Positions 32,580-44,489 of a stretch of DNA of 64,000 nt are shown here, in pieces (position 1 is the stretch's first letter; each line of letters begins with the position of its first letter). Source of the DNA: Lepraria neglecta (taxonomy: Eukaryota; Ascomycota; Lecanoromycetes; Lecanorales; Stereocaulaceae). The stretch lies in contig CM065647.1 of the NCBI GenBank assembly GCA_033220425.1, forward strand, positions 2,418,001 to 2,482,000, read 5' to 3'. Made by a program: the position numbers and the translations under genes. The notes under the pieces are model-generated. The model was not told the origin of the DNA. It did not search any database and saw nothing but the letters and a program-made list of their open reading frames with translations.

Positions 32580-32996
32580 TCAATACCCCCCTTCGTGCCA
32601 ACCAAAAATCAATCTGGTCAAGACATTAAACCACGTCATCCCCTTTAAATTCCAATCTATTCTCGAACTCCAGCGGATAGACGAATTTCGTATCTTTACG
32701 GTCGAATTCGTTCTTGTTATGCCTAGCATCGTTCCGATTAGTGTTAGTATAGCATTGGTTGCGAAAGCCCCACGTACAGTTGTGAGCTCCCATGGGGCAG
32801 TAAGAACATAGCTGTCGTCGTCGACCTAAACAACGAGTCAAAATTCAGCGAAACATTCAACCACTACCAACTAAACACTCACTTCGTACTCATATGAGTC
32901 CTTGGGGAAGAATTCCTTCAACAACTGATCAAGCTTGGGTTCCGAGATATTCCGGCGCACCAAGACCTACTTTTGCGGTGCCCCAGTTGTAGTCAT
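32580..32996 (-). pseudogene. Small unknown gene with one in-frame stop
   Basis: On the minus strand MTTTGAPQK, a TAG at 32969-32967, and VLVRRNISEPKLDQLLKEFFPKDSYEYE run in one frame. They are followed by a clean intron (GTGAGT 32882 to TTTAG 32826) and VDDDSYVLTAPWELTT.., ending at 32580. The protein-like quality and the in-phase intron suggest a real small gene that acquired a stop, or a gene whose true first exon differs. I do not recognise the family. Confidence 0.33.
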
Positions 32997-33287
32997 ATTG
33001 ATATGATACCCTATTAAATTTCAGTTCAGGCAAATTGCTGGCTTAATTCAATTCCCTACTAAATGAAGGTAGTCTTACCAGACGGGGGGCCCCGGTAACA
33101 TTACATACGCTAGCGCCGGCGATAAGACAACAGTTTCCGGTAGCGGTGAAGACGAGTGGAAGAGTATCGTGACGATATTTCGATGTACTCTGCTCGACTG
33201 GTGCTGAAATTAAGATGCTATTATTATAGGCAGAGCGTTCATCGCTACTGAAGTACGTGGATGCAAGAAACATAATTCACCGTTGGA
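32997..33287. promoter_or_regulatory. Promoter region of the F-box gene
   Basis: A 290-bp gap upstream of the F-box ATG. No defined element was identified; a minus-strand open frame (33043-33273) has no recognisable domain. Confidence 0.3.
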
Positions 33288-34423
33288 ATGGCATCTCTCG
33301 AAGCCCTCCACATTGCCAGTGGTGGTGATGGTGCATTGAGTCTGTTCGACCTCCCAAACGAAGTACATACCGATCAGGCCTATTAGCGCATCGGTACTGA
33401 CTCTTGAAAGGTCCTCATACACATCCTAGCTTGTCTTGACACCTTGCCGCTGCTGCAAATCAGAGCTGTAGCCCATCGCTTCCAAAACTTGATCATCCGA
33501 ATAGTACATGCTCGTCTGTTGCGCGCTGCATCCCTCAAGGATCGCAAGCTTATCCTCGAATGCTATCATCCGTCTGCACAATACACGGAACCCTACCTCC
33601 ACTGCGACTATCTCGGCACGCCTGGATTGAGTGGTGATACAGCAAGGCAAGGCTCCATATATGAGATTGCAGAAGACCATGCGAGTGAAGGGACGCTTCG
33701 AAAGCTGTACTCTCGATTTCGTCCCACCCGAAACGACCCACAGCAGACCGTATTCCGCTCCCACCCAGCTGGTGACATACCGGGATCAAGGACAACGGAA
33801 CGAGCGGCCGCAAGAATGTCTCCGCAGACCGAAGTGGTTAGCCAGAACGTGAACCTAGAGGCACACGAGCTATTCACTCAACTGTGCCTACTGGCCGGCC
33901 TGGTGCAGGTCGAGCCGAGGCGTGGCTTCTTCATCAGCATTCAGAACTTCATCAGCATTCAGAACATCGTCGAGAAAAAGACCGCTCGCATATTCAGAAC
34001 GTGGCTTACTGAAATGGCCAAAAGAGGAGAAGAGGCGGACGTCCCAGCTGGGATCAATCCCGATGATGATTCTGTGGTCTGGGTAGACCAGAATAAAATT
34101 GCTGGATTGAGAGTGCGCGTTAAGGAAAGGAAATGGCGGAGGGATGCGCCTATCTTGCTGCATCGAGACGACGATCAGGCCGTCAGCTACTCTCTGGAGC
34201 TCCAAGGTGCGTCGTTGTCTGCCATTCACGTTACAAAGGGGCAATTTGGTGCCATCAATGTTCCGACTGACACTTCATAGAATTGCTCATTAGCACCACA
34301 CATCTCATGCTGGCCGTAGAGAAATCGCTGCACGATACAGAGACGGATTCTGGCAGGGCTATGGTCTTCGGCTCTTTTGCAACAGCGAATACACAGCAGA
34401 ATCCAGCTAACGCGGTTGTATAG
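33288..34423 (+). CDS. F-box protein
   Basis: Three exons: 33288-33362, 33411-34206 and 34281-34423, giving 337 residues. The first intron (48 nt) has a TACTGAC branch point and splits the F-box, which reads LFDLPNE / VLIHILACLDTLPLLQIRAVAHRFQNLI (residues about 20-53), a standard LPxEVLxxIL pattern. The rest resembles a fungal F-box family with LKDRKLILECYHPSAQ and a C-terminal TTHLMLAVEKSLHD. The F-box should bind Skp1 in an SCF ubiquitin ligase; the target is unknown. Residues FISIQN occur twice in a row from a perfect 18-bp tandem duplication (33930-33965). All junctions are in phase, so the gene looks intact in contrast to its upstream neighbours. Confidence 0.8.
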
Positions 34424-34797
34424 GGGTAGAAAGATCGTACATATTATATATAGTGGGAATCAATGGTCAACTTTGGACTTTTCGCGTAACTGCTGTGTCT
34501 CCAGATTTGTTGCTAAGTATATCATAGCAGACCGAGTAAACCAGTGTATGTACAGCAGGAGAGCTGGTAACCGACTGTAGACACTTGCTGATCGTGTGCA
34601 TGAGCAGCATGTCGGTAGTGTTATAGCCCGTTTTCACTGTGTAGAGAACCCAGCCTTCGATAACCTGTCCACGCAAAATTATTTGGTACGGTATGCTTCT
34701 GCATTGTGGGAGTGGAGTCTGCGATTGCTCCAATAGCCTCTCATACCGATGATTGCTGATGAGTCCTGAAAGGAGCGTCATGAGCTTGAGATAGAGC
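34424..34797. other. Intergenic, convergent 3' ends
   Basis: This lies between the 3' ends of the F-box gene and aim41. AT-rich near 34440-34450 (TATTATATATA), otherwise nothing is recognised. Confidence 0.35.
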
Positions 34798-35498
34798 TCA
34801 TAGCATGCCTTGAACTAGCATGGCAACATCTTTCTTGTCGACCAATTGACCATCCAAGCTTCCACCTTCAGCCACAAGGGCTTTTATGACACTGCCGCGG
34901 TTGACATCTTTACCCTCCGTCCTCATCTTGCCAATGGCGTCTTGGATAATGGTGGTTAGATCTTCCTCGCTCAGAGTCTTGCTAGGCATATATTCTTGCA
35001 GCACACTGATTTGTGCAACCTCTCGTGCTCTTAGATCTTCCCGTTTGGCATTTTGAAATTCTTCAGCAGCGGACTCGGAGCGCTTGACGCATTTTCGTAT
35101 TATGTTCAGCATTTGTGAGTCTGTAGTAATCGGTTTCGACGACTTGGCGGCGTTTGTCACTTCCGAGATGAGACCTCGTAAGACATCTAACCTTTACGCG
35201 GGCATATCAGCAAACAAGAGAGTCCAATTTGAACATTGTGATTTATACGGCACTGGACATACCGAGAGCTATCTTTCGCCTTCATAGCCGCCTTCATATC
35301 ATTTCGAACCTTGAGCAATAGCGAAGGAGCAGCAGTTGGTGTTGAAGAAGTTGATGAATATGCGCACCGGAAAAGTAGCCTATTAGGCTTGTAGCTAAAC
35401 CGAACTGCCAGCATTGTTGTGGATTCATGGGCAACTCTAACACTCCTGCTTATGAATGACATTTCTTGGGTAAACAATGAGATACTGGTGAAGCACAT
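34798..35498 (-). CDS. aim41: AIM41, mitochondrial GatB/YqeY-domain protein
   Basis: Two exons: 35498-35263 and 35191-34798 (71-nt intron, GTATGT..AAAG), giving 209 residues from the first ATG. In-frame ATGs at 35462 and 35417 are alternative starts; the peptide from 35417 (MLAVRFSYKPNRLLFRCAYSS) has the Arg-rich, acid-free look of a mitochondrial presequence. The body LLLKVRNDMKAAMKAKDSSRLDVLRGLISEV.. and QISVLQEYMPSKTLSEEDL are the YqeY signature shared with the tail of GatB amidotransferase. Yeast Aim41 is mitochondrial with no firm biochemical role. It is divergent from nup170 across a 248-bp promoter. Confidence 0.88.
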
Positions 35499-35746
35499 GC
35501 TTCAAAAAAACGGTACCTGACTAATTTAGCGTACCCGCCCGGGTTTTTTTGAGGCTATTCAGCCCTACGCTATTTTTCTCAGTTTCGAGACAATAGTGTC
35601 GAACATCGCATTGACTGACGCGTTTTATGGCCCCTTTCCTTTCTTTTGATCTTCAATTATGCTGAAAAGACCTGGTAGATGACGCATCACGACACTCTAT
35701 CGCTGTGCGAATCTTCTTCTGCTTGCGAGCACTCGGGCACATCAGG

Positions 35747-38700
35747 ATGTCATATGTAGTCCCTCAAACACCGCAGAGACCGTTACCAGGCGCATACGTT
35801 CAAACGCCTGCTCCAAGTTTCAACTATCAGCCCAAACTCATCAGCCAGCCAAGTTTCCAACCGAGCGCAGTCGCAGTGCAAGGTCAAAGCCATGCGCTCA
35901 TACAACAGGGGCAGCAGACTGGGCAGCTATCGGGAAGGTCACAGCCAGAGGAGCTGAGACCTATTGAACGGGCGTCACGAACAATCAACCACACTCTGGA
36001 TCAAGAGCTGAATTACCAAAGCCTTGACGACTATGTCACCCGTAAGTCTTCCCAGTCCTACCAATAATGACATCCTAACGTCTCTATAGCGGGTCCTTCT
36101 TCGGACTATGACATCTCTTCCCAGCCTGCATGCGCACCTTTCCAGAAGGTCAAGTCTTACAACATACCAGAGGCGATCTTTACGCAATATAACAATGCTC
36201 AGATATCAACCTTGATGGGCTTGTTTGCGGATTTGAACCATGCTTGGGTGGCCATCGATAACGCTTTCTACCTTTGGGACTACACACATCCACATCCCGA
36301 CTTGATTGGATTCGAGGAACAGCCGAACAACATTACCGCAGTGCGACTGGTGACCCCTCGACCAGGAGTGTTCCTACCTTCTATCAACCGACTTCTGGTA
36401 GTCGCCACTACAGTGGAGATAATACTCGTGGGCGTAGCCTCACAAGCAGCTCCAGGAGGCGGACAGTCTGTCACTCTTTTTTCAACGCGCTTGTCAATAT
36501 CGATAAAAGGACTCCACGTTGATGTTATCGAAGGGTCGGCTGCCGGCAGGATCTTCTTCGCGGAGAGCGGTAACGATGATGTGTACGAGCTCACATACCA
36601 GCAAGAGGAGAGATGGTTCCAAAGCCGCTGCGCAAAAATCAACCACACAAGCAAGGGAGTGACTGCTTTTAACCCGGGACCTATGTTTGGCTTTGGCCAA
36701 AAGACTCAGCCGGAACGTGTTATTCAAATGGCTATGGATGATGCAAGAGGACTTCTCTACACCCTATCGTCTCGATCGACCATACGAGTGTTCTCTCTGA
36801 GATCGAATGGATTCGCGCTTACGCTCACAAAAACGTCGTCGAATATTGCAACCGACATTCAACATTTCCCAAGTAACAACACCGATCTACTGTCTCCGAA
36901 CCTCGCGATAATCTCAATCAATCCAATCATGTCCCAGGAAGCATCAAAACTACATCTTATGGTTACTACGTCTACTGGATGCAGAATGTATATGAGTGGA
37001 GCGTCCAGTGCAGTTTATTCCATCGGACCCACGAGCATGGTAGTGCAGCATATAAAATTCCCGCCGATCGATCCTTCAAGATCACCCACAGGACAGCAAC
37101 CATCGACACAGATGACATCTTATGGCAACAACCCGGCTTTGAACAATACATCTAAAGCTCTAGTCCCAACACGGAGGGCGGTCAGATATGCACCTGGCTA
37201 CTTCTTCTGCTTCGTGCCCAAAGACGAAGGTAATGACTTGCTCTTTGTGTCTGCGCCAGACACCGGCCGCATTGCGCGAGGACGAGAAAACCCGAGCCTC
37301 CCTAAGTATCCTGAACTTGGCCTGTGGCCCCATCTAGGAAGTCGCGCCGAAGATATTGGATTGGTGTCGCCAGCTTTCGAAGCGTCCAAAACACCAGCAG
37401 GCTTTGGCAATGAGCTTGCAGTACAGTACGACAATCCTGCGTCGGAGGTTGCAATTTTGACCAACACCGGTGTTCATACTTACAGAAGACGAAGGCTTGT
37501 GGACATGTTTGCGTCAGCCATCAAAATTGGAGGTGGCGACGAGGGGCTAGAGGGCGAAATCAAAAGGTTCATCCGCTCTTATGGTCCTAGCGAGACAGCC
37601 TCGACTGCATTGGCTGTTGCGTGCGGTCAAGGTCTAGATGTAACCTCCGATTCTCGAGTCGCCAAAATCACAGATCCTGTCGTCCTTGAATTCGCTCGAA
37701 AAGCTTTCATCGAACATGGCGGAAAGCCACAGTTCAATGAGAACCAGATGATGGATCAGTCAGTACCGACAATTGATGCTGTACGGCCTTCGCCACGCCA
37801 TGAAGGTCTAGCATTATATATTGCTAGATTAGTCCGTTCGATCTGGACGAAGCCCGTTATACAAGAGAGTATGTCACCCGTAAGCGGCCTGGTGGTGAAC
37901 CCTACCGTGAGCATGACCAAGTTGCAAACCATCTCACAGGATCTACTCTCACTAAAGGAATTCTTGGAATCGAACAAAAGCTTCATCGACGGTTTGGCAG
38001 GACCTGATGCTCTAGGTCGTGCATCAACCAAGCAAGACGAGATATCTCTTCAAGCTGAGCACCGAGCTTTGCATTCCTTGGTCATGCTAGTGGAGAACAT
38101 CATTGAGGGTATTGCATTCGTCCAGGTTCTATTCGAGGAGCAGATTACAGAGATCATGTCATCCTTGTCTAACGAGACCAGACAGCAAGTCCGCAACTTG
38201 ACTTATGAGGGTCTTTTTAGCACTGCGAGTGGGAAAGACATGGCGAAAGAATTGGTCAAGGCTATAGTGAACAGAAATATTGCCAACGGATCGAATGTCG
38301 AGACTGTTGCAGAAGCTCTGCGAAGGCGATGCGGTACCTTCTGCAGTTCGGACGATGTCATCATATTCAAAGCCCAGGAACTGCTGAAAAGATCATCTGA
38401 GGCCGGCAGCCAGTCAGAGTCAGGACGCAATTTATTGAACGAGAGCTTGAGACTTTTCAAGCAGGTAGCTGGCAGCTTGACCATGGAACAGTTGCAGTGG
38501 GCGGTTCAGAGCTTCACAAATATGCAATTCTATGCTGGCGCTATTCAATTGGCTCTGGATGTCGCCAAAGAATCAGATCGAGGAAATCGAGCGCTGGCTT
38601 GGATACAGGAAGGTCGACAAGCTCAGGTACGTTTGTCTGTTGCAAAGATGCGAGGCGTTGCTCATCAAACACAGGATCCACGAGCAATGGCTTTTGACTC

Positions 38701-39963
38701 TCGGAAGAGATGCTACAATATGATCCATGAAGTCATCGCGAATCTTGACCAAGCCTCAAGCCAAGCTCCAAGCATGGTTGACGGTCAATACACTGTGACC
38801 GCGAGACGAAGAACAGAAGCATACGACGTGATTGAGACCTCCGAAGACGAAGCTTTCCAGACAGACCTCTACGATTGGTATCTTGCGCAAGGACGAACCG
38901 ACCGCCTACTTGAAATTCATTCCCCGTACATCGTAACATATCTACAGCGCAAGGCCCTGGACGACATAGCGAACGCTGATTTGCTCTGGAGATACCACAG
39001 CCAGAATGGTCAAAATCATGAAGCAGCACGCGTGCAGCTAGAGCTGGCCCAAAGTGTTTTCCCTCTAACACTAGACCAACGAATTGAATACTTGGGTCGC
39101 GCAAAGGCCAACGCTTCGACGAGCACGCCGGGTGTTGCAAGGCAGACACGATACCAACTCCTCCGGAGCGTTTCCGACCTCTTGGACGTGGCCAATATTC
39201 AAAGTGACGTGCTTCAACGACTGAAAGTAGACCACAGGATATCGGCCGAACGACGGCCTCAAATCATCAAGGAACTCAATGGCTCTATGCTCCCTTTCGA
39301 CGTGGTAAGAATCCTTTGCGTGAATCATCATCTTCTTGGCTAAGCTAATTTTTCCAGTTATACAATCAATACGCAGATCAAGCGGGCTTCTTCGATCTTT
39401 GCCTCCTCATTTATCAAGCAGCCGACCATCGCAACCCCACCGATATCAGAAACACCTGGCAAAACCTCTTAGACCGCAAACACGACGACACTGTCGAGCG
39501 CGGAGAGCCTCAACCATACGAGGCTGTGAGCGAGACAGTACGCAGCATGGGCATTCGTCTTAACCTCTCGGAGACAATGTTCCCTATAACCGATCTTGTA
39601 CCCATCCTCGAACGCTACTCTGTCGAGTTCCAAAACGGCGTTGGCCCTGAGACATGGGTGATGGACACGATGATCGACATAGGTGTTCCATTCGAATCAC
39701 TATACTCCGTTCTAGAAGGCATGTTCTACAACGACGAAGCGCCATTCCAGGGCAAGAACCGGCGGTATATCGCCAAAGACATCTTATACGTTGTTCAAAA
39801 ATGGTTCCAAGACAGCAATCGAGGGGCAGGGAAGATACTAGGCGGAGAGAGCAATGCAGCTACAATATCTGCCACACTGCAGATGGTGCAGCCGACTTTG
39901 GATGCGCCAAGGGCGGAGGAGTGCCAGATGCTAAGGATGAGGATCGAGCATATGCTGAGATGA
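35747..39963 (+). CDS. nup170: Nucleoporin Nup170/Nup155 family
   Basis: Three exons: 35747-36041, 36090-39304 and 39358-39963, giving 1371 residues, normal for fungal Nup170. A disordered Gln/Pro-rich N-terminus is followed by ELNYQSLDDYVTPGPSSDYD, then the beta-propeller (FADLNHAWVAIDNAFYLWDY is diagnostic) and a long alpha-solenoid ending RMRIEHMLR. Nup170 is a scaffold nucleoporin of the inner ring, binding Nup53/59 and the pore membrane, with roles in pore assembly and peripheral chromatin. The start at 35747 is chosen because it is the first ATG giving the family N-terminus; upstream codons are open but lack an ATG. It shares a short divergent promoter with aim41. Confidence 0.95.
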
Positions 39964-40355
39964 TGTCTTGTTGTGTCTTGCCTTGGAGTTGAGTTCAGCG
40001 ATATACCAAATATGCGGCGTTATTTTGGGTAATCTCAAAGACGGAGATATGAGGCGTGAAAAGGAAGCAGTGTGTTGGACGACGGGAAGGAGGTGGACAT
40101 TCCTGTTCGAGGAACCCAAATTCCTTCGCCTTGCAGCTGTAGATAGAAAAATCAAAGTCCCAAACCTTTATCGATTAATTATTGAGGTGACGCCAACTCG
40201 TGAAAAGCAATTGACAATATCAAATGTGAGAAATTGCCGGAGTCTCTGCCTCCCGGCGCCGTGAATCCTGCATCCTGCATCCCATTTGTAAGATTACATA
40301 GCCTCTCCACATTAAACCTCTCCCACTCATACGCCACCGTTACAGCGGATACGAA
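39964..40355. other. Intergenic, nothing supported
   Basis: 3' flank of nup170 and promoter of the EXPERA gene. No motif was recognised. Confidence 0.4.
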
Positions 40356-41374
40356 ATGGCTCCATTAATATGGCAAGGTAGGTTGGACATGGTATATCTA
40401 ACATTCTTCGTAATCCATATACCCATCATGTTCAGTAAGTCCCCAACCCCCTCCACAAAAATTCCATCCCCACGACTGCTATCTCGTCAACATTATCCGT
40501 TTCAAACATCTCACAGCCACTCCCTTGCTTTATTCCTGTTCAAAATTCCCTTTCTCTTAAAGGGATAAACCGTAATAGTATCTATCTAACAATCCACAGT
40601 GGTAGACCTCTACCCCCTCTACCCCCTCTCCATCCGCCCAACCATCCTAACGAATGTCCGAACATGGTACATCGAAACCTACAAAGACCGCTTCTTCACG
40701 GATCCACCTAAGTGGTTTACGCTCTTCACCGTCATGGAAGCTATCTACCATGTCCCTGTTAGTTTGACTGCCATCCCACTGCTGTGGAGGGGGAAAGGTA
40801 CGTTGAACTCTATTATTTCTCATTGCCCGTCTCTAGATTGAGTGTCACTGTCTATGTAGAAAACGGAAATCCGCTTGTGAATACGTATCTTCAAAAAGCC
40901 TGAAACCAAAACCAAGCAGCTTTCTCTCTCTATGAAACCTACAAAATCTAGTGTACTCCATACGTATTCCCTCTCTCCAACTAGTGTCCTACCAAACCCC
41001 GGATTTCTCTTCTCTGAGTTTCACCTATAACAGTCTTGCTAAAGCCGCTACTTCCTTGGAAAACAGGTTCCCCAACATTCCACCTCCACCTCCTCCTCTT
41101 CGCCTTCCAAACAGCCCTCACAACACTCGTCTGCATATTCGACTACCAAACCTGGCCCGAACTATCCGCAACCGAGAGATCCAACCTCAACACATTATAT
41201 TATCCCTATTTCTATTTCGGTGAGTTTGTGATCTTCCCAATGAAAGCGGCAAATTGGATGAGCTGAACTTGCCCCCAATCTTTAGCGGTTTTTATGGTGG
41301 TTGATATGTATGAGCGTGTTAGGGGGAGGTTGGAAGATGCGGCGCTTAAGGAGGAGGGGAGGAAACGGGTGTAG
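40356..41374 (+). CDS. EXPERA-domain membrane protein (TMEM97/sigma-2-receptor-like)
   Basis: Proposed exons: 40356-40434, 40600-40797, 41067-41219 and 41286-41374, giving 172 residues. The order is short N-terminal helix (MVYLTFFVIHIPIMF), DLYPLYP, WYIETYKDRFFTDPPKWFTLFTVMEAIYHVPVSLTAIPLL, then HLHLLLFAFQTALTTLVCIFDY and a basic C-terminus. This is the four-helix EXPERA layout with its conserved D..P and W(F)..E residues. Relatives are ER proteins linked to sterol and lipid handling. The introns are unusually long for this region (165 and 269 nt). A GT-AG alternative with a small extra exon near 40859-40890 (ENGNPLVN) is possible but did not keep frame in my reading, so the third exon start is less certain. 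Confidence 0.72.
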
Positions 41375-41846
41375 GCTACGGGGAGTGGAATGTTGGTTGC
41401 TTTTGTTCAATTACGTATAGTCGCAGTATTCAAGAGCTTGCCAATCGCGGATAGAGGTATTTGACTGGTGGATAATCATCTCCCCGTCCTCATCTATTTC
41501 CATCCAGAGAAAAGCACTTCTAATTGTTAATCTTGTAAAGCCGCTTTCATGAGATTCGTTGAGAAATCTCGTCTTTCTTAATGGTTATGCCGTCTGCACC
41601 TTGATTCATCACTCGTATTATCGTTGAGATATGCCGCCCTGACTTTTTGCCCTCCCGCGTGGAGACCGTTGAGGTCTCACACGCAACGCCGGGGTATGTT
41701 GAATGCAATGGTATATGTATGCCCCCTATGCGCCTCGCTATGCTCATATGATGCAAAATTGGTTGAAGAAGAATGTTGAAAGAAAGGAGTAAAATACGTA
41801 GGCTGAGAATTGTTGAAAGTAGAGAATGTGACGGAGGGATAGGAAT
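41375..41846. other. Intergenic, convergent 3' ends
   Basis: This lies between the stops of the EXPERA gene (plus) and the MTHFR gene (minus). Nothing is recognised. Confidence 0.4.
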
Positions 41847-43820
41847 TTAGTTCAGATCCTTGTTGGAAGATCCATTGACTGCGGCCTTGTGCTCGCCATT
41901 GACGGGGGGGCGAGCGTCCGGCTGATGGCCGTTCATGATGGTCTCTGCGCTGGCGGGCTCGTCCATGTTCTTGACTTCCAGGCCCTCGAAGAGTTTGAAG
42001 ATATCAAGTGTTTGGTGGAAGTCATTGTCCACTACAATCGTCAGTCAGCAGAGGGCATAACAGTGTATAGCATGTAGCTTACCGATGTTAATGAGATACC
42101 AGGTATCCATGATACTGTCAATCAAATGTCGACTTGGGCTCATAGCGGAATGACATTTAGCCCAATCAGTCCCTAGCTTGAAGGCTTCGTCTTTCCAGGC
42201 TAGAAAGCTGACTGTCTCGACGATCGTAGGCTGCACAATCTCCTTGCCTGGGAAGACGCCCCAGGTAATGGCATTGGGACCATCGGTTGGAGCATTGGTC
42301 CTTAGGTGGTTGTCCTGAGTGACGGCGTAATAGGTGATGTTGGGGTTCTTTTCAATCCGACCGATAAGTTCCTCAATGAGTTGTGGAGAGACAAGCAGCT
42401 CTACATAGGCCTTCTGGTAGACATAGCCGCCTTGTGGACCCCAACCATGTATAGGGTGATTCGACTTCACTCCGTTGACAGATGGCTGGGAGGTGATTGT
42501 CAGAAACCCACGCCTGTTCAAGTCAACCAGCTCGGATTGGATAGCCAATGCTTCACTGGTGATGGGCGATTCACTCCACGGTAAGCTTTTGAGCTTTCCT
42601 TCCAAAAACCGTATGAAAAGGTTAGCCACGTCTCGCAACGTCTCAGGTTTACCCCACAGCTTGATATTCTGCTCGTTTGTCCCTTTCAAACCAACATCAT
42701 ATGCGTCGAGCTCGCCGAATGCTGGTGATCGAGAGTCTCCCCATCTGCCGTTCGGGAACTCGTCCCAGTCTTGAGTACGAGCAACGTAGGACTTGTTGCG
42801 ATTCTTCCAAAAGATCGGTCGAACATCTTCCTCCCTGCGATTGAGACCAAGCGATTGTCGCCATGGCAGTGCTCTGTTGCTCGGCGTTCCGTCCTTCGGT
42901 ACAAGGCCTAGTTCTTCGAGAACCAGTCGTGTGGATTTGGCAAGGTTCATCGTATAGAAATGCAGGGCAAATATCTTCCCAGAGTCTAGAATCTTTTGGC
43001 ACATCTCTGCAATCAGATCTTTACCGACTTCTTGTACCTGAGCATCGTCATTCCGAATCGGCTCCAAACCATTGATAATCTTCTGCGGTACATGAACATT
43101 CATGTGACCTACGCGCCGCTTGAAGGAATCCCAAGTCTGAATGGGCATGATTCCTGGCACGATAGGGACGTTGATGCCCGCTGCCCTGACCTTGTCCACC
43201 CATAAGAGGAAATTGTCTGCATCGTAGAACATCTGGGTCACTATAAATGTTCCTCCAGCATCGATCTTCTCTTTGAGGTGTTCCATCAGCAGGTCCTGAT
43301 CTTGATTGTCCTCAAGGCCTTCCGGGTAGCCAGCAACACCAATGTCAAACCAATTCCCGTATCGTTGCTTGATATATTTGACAAGATCTCTTGCGTATCG
43401 GAAACCGCCTTCAACGGCCTGCCATTTCTCCTCTTCTCTCGGGGGGTCTCCACGTAAAGCCAGAATGTTGGTGCAGCCAGCGGTATGAGCTGCTTCTAAC
43501 GCTTCATCGATCTTTGAGCTCGGCATATCCGTACACGTCAGGTGCATGCAGGTTTCTAGACCGAAGAAAGTCTGTGCTTTGTGCACGATCTCGCAAGTAA
43601 TCTGGGATCTGCTCCCTCCAGCGCCCCACGTCACATCGATGAAGGCGGGGCCAAAGTCATGCATGTTGTACATGCGGTCGTAGAGGTTTATGACGCCCTG
43701 TTCCGTCTTGGGGGGAAAGAATTCGAAGGAGAAGACATGCCGCTTCGTCCGCTCCGCCTCCGCCAGCTTGTCTTTGATATGCATTTTGGATTTCCGGTCT
43801 AAGATCCAGGGGTTAGCCAT
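41847..43820 (-). CDS. met13: Methylenetetrahydrofolate reductase, MET13 type
   Basis: Two exons: 43820-42083 and 42031-41847 (51-nt intron, GTAAGC..TTGTAG), giving 640 residues. The N-terminal TIM barrel shows FSFEFFPPKTEQG, FIDVTWGAGG, CMHLTCTDMP, NILALRGDPPR and GVAGYPEG, the FAD and folate-binding blocks. The C-terminal regulatory half shows VRPIFWKNRNKSYVARTQ, DEFPNGRWGDSRSPAFGELD, HGWGPQGGYVYQK and ITWGVFPGKEI, and matches yeast Met13 better than Met12. It reduces 5,10-methylene-THF to 5-methyl-THF for methionine synthesis in the cytosol. I chose the ATG at 43820; one 19 codons upstream (43877) is in frame, but that segment does not resemble the family. It is divergent from the orotate phosphoribosyltransferase gene. 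Confidence 0.95.
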
Positions 43821-44489
43821 TGTATCATCAATTCTGGAGAATGCTGAAAAGATCACATAGCACAAACTGCACCACAATCTGAAGCATACATTGACCAGAG
43901 CAAACAGAAGGAAGGAAAACTCACTTCACGAACGCCTGGATATAAATTAAGTGCCCTTTCCGTCTAAACAAAAATTTTCAGCGCAAAATAGCAAACTTCC
44001 AATCCCTCTCCCTCCTCCGAAGCACAGACTCTGCTATCCAAAGTATCGTTTGCGGGCCCACCTGTCAGCTTGCTGACGCGACATGCACCACGGTGTTTTT
44101 AAGGCATGCGGGGGGTGAGATCCTTCGAAGTATTTACGACGAAGACTGGCCCAGGTTGTTTGCTGGACCCGAGTAGTGAGAGGCTCTTATATGCTACTAG
44201 ATCGATAGCTATAGATTATGAGCTATACGAGGGAGAAGATTGCGAGTTGTCAATAGGCCGAACTCGGTGTCCCGGTCCGATGAGGTCGATGAGTCGATGG
44301 TCTGCATTGAAGAAAAGGGCCCAAGAAATGAGCTCATCATGGCATGAAGAGGCGACCCTTTCGTTCTCCGCAAAGACCGGGCCCCGAAGACCGACCCCAC
44401 CAAAAACCCCCACACTGATTTACTTTAGCACAAAGGCACACAGAGAGAGCATCAATCACCAATTCAAAGAATTCTCAACATCCTTTCCA
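43821..44489. promoter_or_regulatory. Divergent promoter of MTHFR and OPRT genes
   Basis: 669 bp between two divergent starts. The OPRT frame is open upstream to 44106 but has no family similarity there, so I treat it as untranslated. No clear TATA was found next to either start. Confidence 0.4.

Noticed and set aside
33363-33410. In-frame TGA at 33405 as a lesion of the F-box gene
   Set aside because: It is inside a well-formed 48-nt intron with TACTGAC; the spliced sequence restores LPNEVLIHIL.
43821-43877. Upstream in-frame ATG of the MTHFR gene
   Set aside because: The extra 19 residues do not look like the family N-terminus and precede MANPWILDRKSKMHIKDKL, which leads directly into the conserved barrel.
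44106-44489. Open frame upstream of and in frame with OPRT
   Set aside because: It would add 128 residues with no family resemblance; the start at 44490 gives the standard length.
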